DNA of 64,000 nt from Chitinophagaceae bacterium (GTDB lineage Bacteria > Bacteroidota > Bacteroidia > Chitinophagales > Chitinophagaceae), in contig JADKAM010000002.1 in assembly GCA_016715365.1 (NCBI GenBank), forward strand, positions 124,001-188,000, given 5' to 3'. Below are positions 60,562-64,000 of this stretch, piece after piece. Position 1 is the stretch's first letter, and each line of letters starts with the position of its first letter. A program made the translations under genes and the position numbers. The notes beneath the pieces are model-generated. The model made no database searches and had not been told where the DNA came from. It saw only the letters and a list, made by a program, of their open reading frames with translations.

Positions 60562-61788
60562 TTATTGCAATGCCTGTTCTAAATCCATAATGATATCCTG
60601 CACATTTTCAATACCCACACTCATGCGTATTAAACCATCGGTAATGCCATATTGCTCTCTTTTTTCTTTGGGAACGCTATAATGCGTCATGCTTGCAGGA
60701 TGTGAGAGTAAGGTATCGCAGGTGCCCAGCGAAACAGCCCGGATACACATCTGCAGTTTATCAATAAAATTTTTAGCTGCTTCCAAACCGTCTTTCATTT
60801 CAAAACTAAGCATGGCCCCGGCGTGCCGCATTTGTTTGGATGCTGTATTAAAATCGGGATGAGACGGAAGTCCGAGGTAATTTACTTTGCTCACTGCCGG
60901 ATGCTGCTCTAAAAATCCGGCAACTTCCATGGCATTGTGGCAATGGCGCTCCATACGTACTTCCAGTGTTTTCATTCCCTGCGTTAATAAAAAAGCATCA
61001 AAGGCATTGCTGTTGCTGCCCAGCAGGCGGTGTACCTTGGTCATATGGCTGCTCATGTGCTGCACATCTTTACCCAGTAAGATTCCGCCAATGGCAGTGC
61101 CATGGCCATTTAAAAATTTAGTGGTGCTGTGCATTACATAATCTACCCCGTATTGAAATGGCTGTTGCAGATAAGGTGTGGCAAAAGTATTATCAACAGC
61201 TACTATTAAATTTTTTGATTTGGCAAGCCTGGTTAATTCCTCCATATCCACGCACTGTATGGTAGGATTGGCGGGGGTTTCGAGGTACAGCATTTTTATT
61301 TTATCATCAGCATTGATGGCATTGGCAGCTGCATCTACATCTCTCAGGTCGATGATGATTGTTTCAATGCCAAGCGGCGTTAAAACTTTTTCAAGCAGTT
61401 CCTGCGTACCGCCATACAAAGAGTAATGCGTTAAAATTTTATCACCGGCTTTTAAAGTACCGATCATTAAAGTGCTGATGGCAGCCATGCCGCTGGCATG
61501 TAAAATGGCTTTCAGTTTAAGAGCATTTCCATGTTCATCTGCAATGCCAAAACTTTCAAGCGCAGCAATTTTTTCTTCAGCTTCTGTAATGGTGGGGTTT
61601 CCCCAGCGGCCGTAGATATATCCTTTTTCTTCTCCGCTGAATCTTCTCATGCCTTGCGCTGCCTCATCAAATACATACGTGCTGCTGGCGTAAATGGGAG
61701 TCAGGTGGGCATAATTTGGGTCCTGCTCGTGGCCACCATGAATGGCCACCGAACTGAAACCACTGTATGGAAATTTTTTATCGGACAT
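60562..61788 (-). CDS. Cys/Met metabolism PLP-dependent enzyme (methionine gamma-lyase / cystathionine gamma-synthase family)
   Basis: A 408-residue fold-type I PLP enzyme. Marks: YASSTYVFDEAAQG, GYIYGRWGNPTITEAEEKIAALE (Tyr and Arg of the phosphate site from the neighbouring subunit), ILHASGMAAISTLMIG, THYSLYGGTQELL, YLETPANPTIQCVD, VDNTFATPYLQQP, the Schiff-base lysine in HSTTKFLNGHG and the C-terminal LIRMSVGIENVQDIIMDLEQAL. The family includes cystathionine gamma-synthase, beta/gamma-lyases and methionine gamma-lyase. The extended SFG-ADEHGN insert and overall character favour a gamma-lyase type, but the reaction cannot be decided by eye. Confidence 0.88.
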   Translation of the reverse strand: MSDKKFPYSGFSSVAIHGGHEQDPNYAHLTPIYASSTYVFDEAAQGMRRFSGEEKGYIYGRWGNPTITEAEEKIAALESFGIADEHGNALKLKAILHASGMAAISTLMIGTLKAGDKILTHYSLYGGTQELLEKVLTPLGIETIIIDLRDVDAAANAINADDKIKMLYLETPANPTIQCVDMEELTRLAKSKNLIVAVDNTFATPYLQQPFQYGVDYVMHSTTKFLNGHGTAIGGILLGKDVQHMSSHMTKVHRLLGSNSNAFDAFLLTQGMKTLEVRMERHCHNAMEVAGFLEQHPAVSKVNYLGLPSHPDFNTASKQMRHAGAMLSFEMKDGLEAAKNFIDKLQMCIRAVSLGTCDTLLSHPASMTHYSVPKEKREQYGITDGLIRMSVGIENVQDIIMDLEQALQ

Positions 61789-61868
61789 ATTTTTAATTGA
61801 TAATTGTGTAATGATTAATTGATAATTTTACCAGAGCCGACAGGTAAAAATCAAAAGTACAGAAAACA

Positions 61869-62357
61869 ATGAAGGAATTATTACAACAGTATGCCGCTTA
61901 CAATATCTGGGCAACCAAACTTTTAACCGACCGCATCAATAAGTTGAGCAATGAAGAGATAAACCGGGAAATCATCAGCAGTTTTCCCTCTTTATACAAA
62001 ACCTTACAGCATATGTGGCTGGCCGAAGAGGTATGGTGGAAACGCCTGAAGCTGACAGAAAACATTGTTTTGGAAAGTGCTCAGTTTACCGGCTCATTTA
62101 GTGAAATGACTGATATCCTTGCCAAACAAAGTCAGCAATTTAAAGAATGGATTGATGCAGCTACAGAACACCAGCTTGAACATGTGTTTGCTTTTATGCG
62201 TAATAAAGAACAGATAAAGATGCCGGTTTATCAAATGCTGCATCATGTATTTAATCATGCCAGCTATCACCGTGGGCAATTGGTAACCATGCTCAATCAA
62301 TTGGGGGCAGATAAAATACCGGGAACAGATTTTTCTGCTTTCAGCAGGGGAAAATGA
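61869..62357 (+). CDS. DinB-family putative metal-dependent hydrolase/transferase
   Basis: A 162-residue four-helix-bundle protein of the DinB/DfsB type. The three metal-binding histidines are visible: H near LQHMWLAEEVWW (about residue 49) and the pair in YQMLHHVFNHASYHRGQLVTML (about 125-140). Family members include bacillithiol S-transferases such as BstA, and bshA is in this window, so a bacillithiol-dependent role is possible but only inferred. It is transcribed alone, divergent from the PLP enzyme and convergent with the lipoprotein gene at 62437. Confidence 0.87.
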   Translation: MKELLQQYAAYNIWATKLLTDRINKLSNEEINREIISSFPSLYKTLQHMWLAEEVWWKRLKLTENIVLESAQFTGSFSEMTDILAKQSQQFKEWIDAATEHQLEHVFAFMRNKEQIKMPVYQMLHHVFNHASYHRGQLVTMLNQLGADKIPGTDFSAFSRGK

Positions 62358-62436
62358 GGAAACGTTTAAAAGGTTTAAGGGTTTAAAAGTTTAATGGTTG
62401 TAACCTTTAAACGTAAAACCATTAAACTTTCAACGT
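62358..62436. repeat. Imperfect inverted repeat of GTTTAA words between convergent genes
   Basis: Words such as AAACGTTTAAAAGG, AGTTTAATGGTT, AACCTTTAAACG and AACCATTAAACTTT make overlapping inverted repeats across the whole 79-bp spacer. It may serve as a two-way terminator. Confidence 0.7.
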
Positions 62437-63174
62437 TTAATTATGATCTATCATCGTCATCTTTACACCATAACCAATGCGGTAGCCGCTGCGGCCGGGT
62501 GTAGGTGGCTGGTATTCCACATGTGAAAAATTACGGTAAACAAGGCCAATGCCTTTGGCATATTTTTCGGCACCAAAATTTATTTCGCTGTAAGAATTAA
62601 CATCATTTGGGTTACCGATGATCTCATCACGCTGATTAACAAGTAAAGTACTGTCAAGATTAAATGTGCCAACGGTTTCAGGCATATTCACATTCTCGTA
62701 TGTATATTCCCAGTTATCGAGATATTTTACATTTGAATTTAAAGAGTATGTATCAATGTAAGAATTTCCTTTCCAGATAAAGCCATCTCTTATGGGACCT
62801 TTAAGTTTTACAAAACGCATATTATTTTCAATAAACTCCATGGCAAAATCGGTTGGTACCGCCATAAAAGTATTATCGGGTACCCATGCATTGGCCGCTG
62901 TTTTGCGTATGTAACGGGTTACTCTGTAAGCGGGCCTTCCCAGGTTATCGGTTAATTGCCCATCAATCTGGTGCTTTACCTGGTAATTGATCACGGTATC
63001 TTTTGTTCCAAAATTTATAAAAACAGTAGAGTCGAGGCTGTAAGTAACATATTTACCCACTTCCAAAGGGTAGTAATCATTTATGGCAGGCAGGTCAAGC
63101 ACTTCTGCATCTTTGTTACAGGCACTGAAAATTGCTGATGAAACGATGATCAAAAGAAGGGATACCTTTCTCAT
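62437..63174 (-). CDS. Lipoprotein of unknown function
   Basis: A 245-residue lipoprotein with lipobox FSAC (Cys19, then NKD). The mature protein begins YYPLEVGKYVTYSLDSTVFINFGTKDTVINYQVKHQIDGQ, a pattern of beta strands common in Bacteroidota lipoproteins, with LGRPAYRVTRYIRK, WEYTYENVNMPETVGTFNLDSTLLV and YAKGIGLVYRNFSHVEYQPP. The final block resembles the end of many uncharacterised envelope lipoproteins (YG.GIGLVY.....Y). I recognise no function. A TATATTTG -7 box lies at 63191-63198, and the gene is separate from mnmA 31 nt upstream. Confidence 0.84.
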   Translation of the reverse strand: MRKVSLLLIIVSSAIFSACNKDAEVLDLPAINDYYPLEVGKYVTYSLDSTVFINFGTKDTVINYQVKHQIDGQLTDNLGRPAYRVTRYIRKTAANAWVPDNTFMAVPTDFAMEFIENNMRFVKLKGPIRDGFIWKGNSYIDTYSLNSNVKYLDNWEYTYENVNMPETVGTFNLDSTLLVNQRDEIIGNPNDVNSYSEINFGAEKYAKGIGLVYRNFSHVEYQPPTPGRSGYRIGYGVKMTMIDHN

Positions 63175-63190
63175 AAGTTATTATATGTTA

Positions 63191-63198
63191 CAAATATA
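63191..63198 (-). promoter_or_regulatory. -7 promoter element of the lipoprotein gene at 62437-63174
   Basis: The minus strand reads TATATTTG, 16 nt before the ATG at 63172-63174. Confidence 0.5.
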
Positions 63199-63205
63199 GA
63201 TACAA

Positions 63206-64000
63206 TTAAATAGAAAAAGGTTGCTCCGTCCGTTGAATAATTCCACCGCCAATTACATCATCTCCTTCGTAAAAAACCGCACTCTGGCCCGGGGCTACTC
63301 CTTTAACATCTGTATAAAAACGAACATTTATACCATTTTCGTATGTGTACAGGCTACTTAATGCACCTTTATCTTTATACCTGATCTTGGTGGTGGCTTC
63401 CATACCTTCTGTTATGCCGTCATATTTTAACCAGTTAATGCCTTTCACTTTCATTTCGGTGCGGTTCAGATCTGCTTCTTCACCCAATACAACGGTATTG
63501 GTCTCGGGTACAATTTCGGTAACAAAAGCAGGCCTGCCCAGAGCAATATCAAGCCCTTTGCGTTGGCCAACGGTGTAAAAAGGATAACCCTTATGTTGCC
63601 CCAGAATTTTGCCGGTCTTGTCAATAAAATTTCCACCATTCACTCTTTCTTCCAGTCCTGCTACCTTGCGTTTTAAAAAGCCCCGGTAATCGTTATCGGG
63701 CACAAAACAAATTTCGTAACTCTCGTTTTTCTTAGCCAGTTCGGGATAACCAAAATCATGTGCCATCTGGCGGATATCTTTTTTGTGATAAGTGCCCAAT
63801 GGTAAAATGGTACGGCTCAGCAGGTCCTGCTGCAATCCCCACAGGGCATAGCTTTGGTCCTTGGTATCATCAATTCCTTTGCGTATAAAATAGCGGCCGT
63901 TTGTATGCTGGTGTACCTGTGCATAATGGCCGGTTGAAATAAAATCGCAGTTGAGTGCATCTGCTCTTTTCATCAATGCCCGCCATTTAATATGGGTGTT
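63206..64000 (-). CDS. mnmA: tRNA-specific 2-thiouridylase, 5' end outside the window
   Basis: Inserts sulfur at U34 of tRNA-Lys, -Glu and -Gln using ATP and a persulfide relay. The frame is open to the right edge (NTHIKWRALMKRADALNCDFISTGHYAQV), so an apparent start at the TTG at 63976 is only an artefact of the window. 265 residues are present. Family blocks are DDTKDQSYALWGLQQDLLSRTILPLGTYHKKDIRQMA, the catalytic cysteine region SYEICFVPDNDYRGFLKR, GEILG-like GKILGQHKGYPFYTVGQRKGLDIALGRPAFV and the C-terminal APGQSAVFYEGDDVIGGGII. The missing part is the N-terminal PP-loop. Confidence 0.95.
   Translation of the reverse strand, partial: NTHIKWRALMKRADALNCDFISTGHYAQVHQHTNGRYFIRKGIDDTKDQSYALWGLQQDLLSRTILPLGTYHKKDIRQMAHDFGYPELAKKNESYEICFVPDNDYRGFLKRKVAGLEERVNGGNFIDKTGKILGQHKGYPFYTVGQRKGLDIALGRPAFVTEIVPETNTVVLGEEADLNRTEMKVKGINWLKYDGITEGMEATTKIRYKDKGALSSLYTYENGINVRFYTDVKGVAPGQSAVFYEGDDVIGGGIIQRTEQPFSI

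Noticed and set aside
1..64000. CRISPR arrays, IS elements, prophage or integrase genes
   Set aside because: I found no regularly spaced direct repeats, transposase-like proteins, phage genes or attachment-site duplications. The single tRNA gene has no integrase next to it.

Overview
The window looks like a piece of chromosome from a Bacteroidota bacterium, most likely family Chitinophagaceae. The reasons are moderate-to-low G+C, the TAnnTTTG type of promoter element, many lipoproteins with a Cys-Lys-Lys start after the lipobox, bacillithiol synthesis (bshA), and type IX secretion (T9SS) and gliding genes (gldJ, porV, a PorP/SprF protein, and secreted proteins ending in type A or gliding-type sorting domains). 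There is no phage, IS element, plasmid gene or CRISPR array. Most of it is housekeeping core with Bacteroidota-specific envelope genes.

Layout: 1-5.2 kb, gltX (cut by the window edge), two paralogous lipoproteins flanking a polysaccharide deacetylase, tatD, tRNA-Ser(GGA). 5.2-10.3 kb, murF and gldJ (minus strand), a gene-poor 1 kb gap, and porV (plus strand). 10.4-20.9 kb, ispF, a gliding-type secreted PKD protein, dut, a DUF4292 lipoprotein, an EnvC-like factor, bshA, an M28 peptidase, the remains of a small membrane-protein gene, an RsmI-like methyltransferase, an EI24 membrane protein and a 3-methyladenine glycosylase. 21-31 kb, an 8.8 kb gene for a 2,938-residue secreted metzincin protease, then a PorP/SprF protein. 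31-43 kb, upp, a frameshifted adenine deaminase, a LolA-like protein, a VPS10/BNR-repeat protein, two methyltransferases (one is trmD), a TonB-like protein, an S4 protein and a DPP-IV-type peptidase. 43-48.3 kb, a TonB-dependent receptor followed by an exported SAM hydrolase, a lipoprotein esterase and a free-standing carboxypeptidase-regulatory-like domain. 48.4-56 kb, an aminotransferase, an RlmL-like methyltransferase, a NYN-LOTUS protein, VF530, an antiporter and two NADP-isocitrate dehydrogenases of different subfamilies. 56-64 kb, tandem paralogous lipoprotein genes, one fused to a GNAT acetyltransferase, then a Cys/Met PLP enzyme, DinB, a lipoprotein and mnmA (cut by the window edge).

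The most noteworthy signals are: a GNAT-lipoprotein gene fusion; a perfect 20-bp sequence shared by the leaders of upp and one icd gene; -7 promoter elements sitting 3-5 nt before the start codon of seven genes, suggesting leaderless transcription; a TonB receptor / exported SAM hydrolase / esterase cluster that may be an undescribed scavenging system; and a set of intergenic inverted repeats, each built from its own iterated short word. Two genes carry frameshifts that one base in a homopolymer would repair, so sequencing error must be excluded for those.
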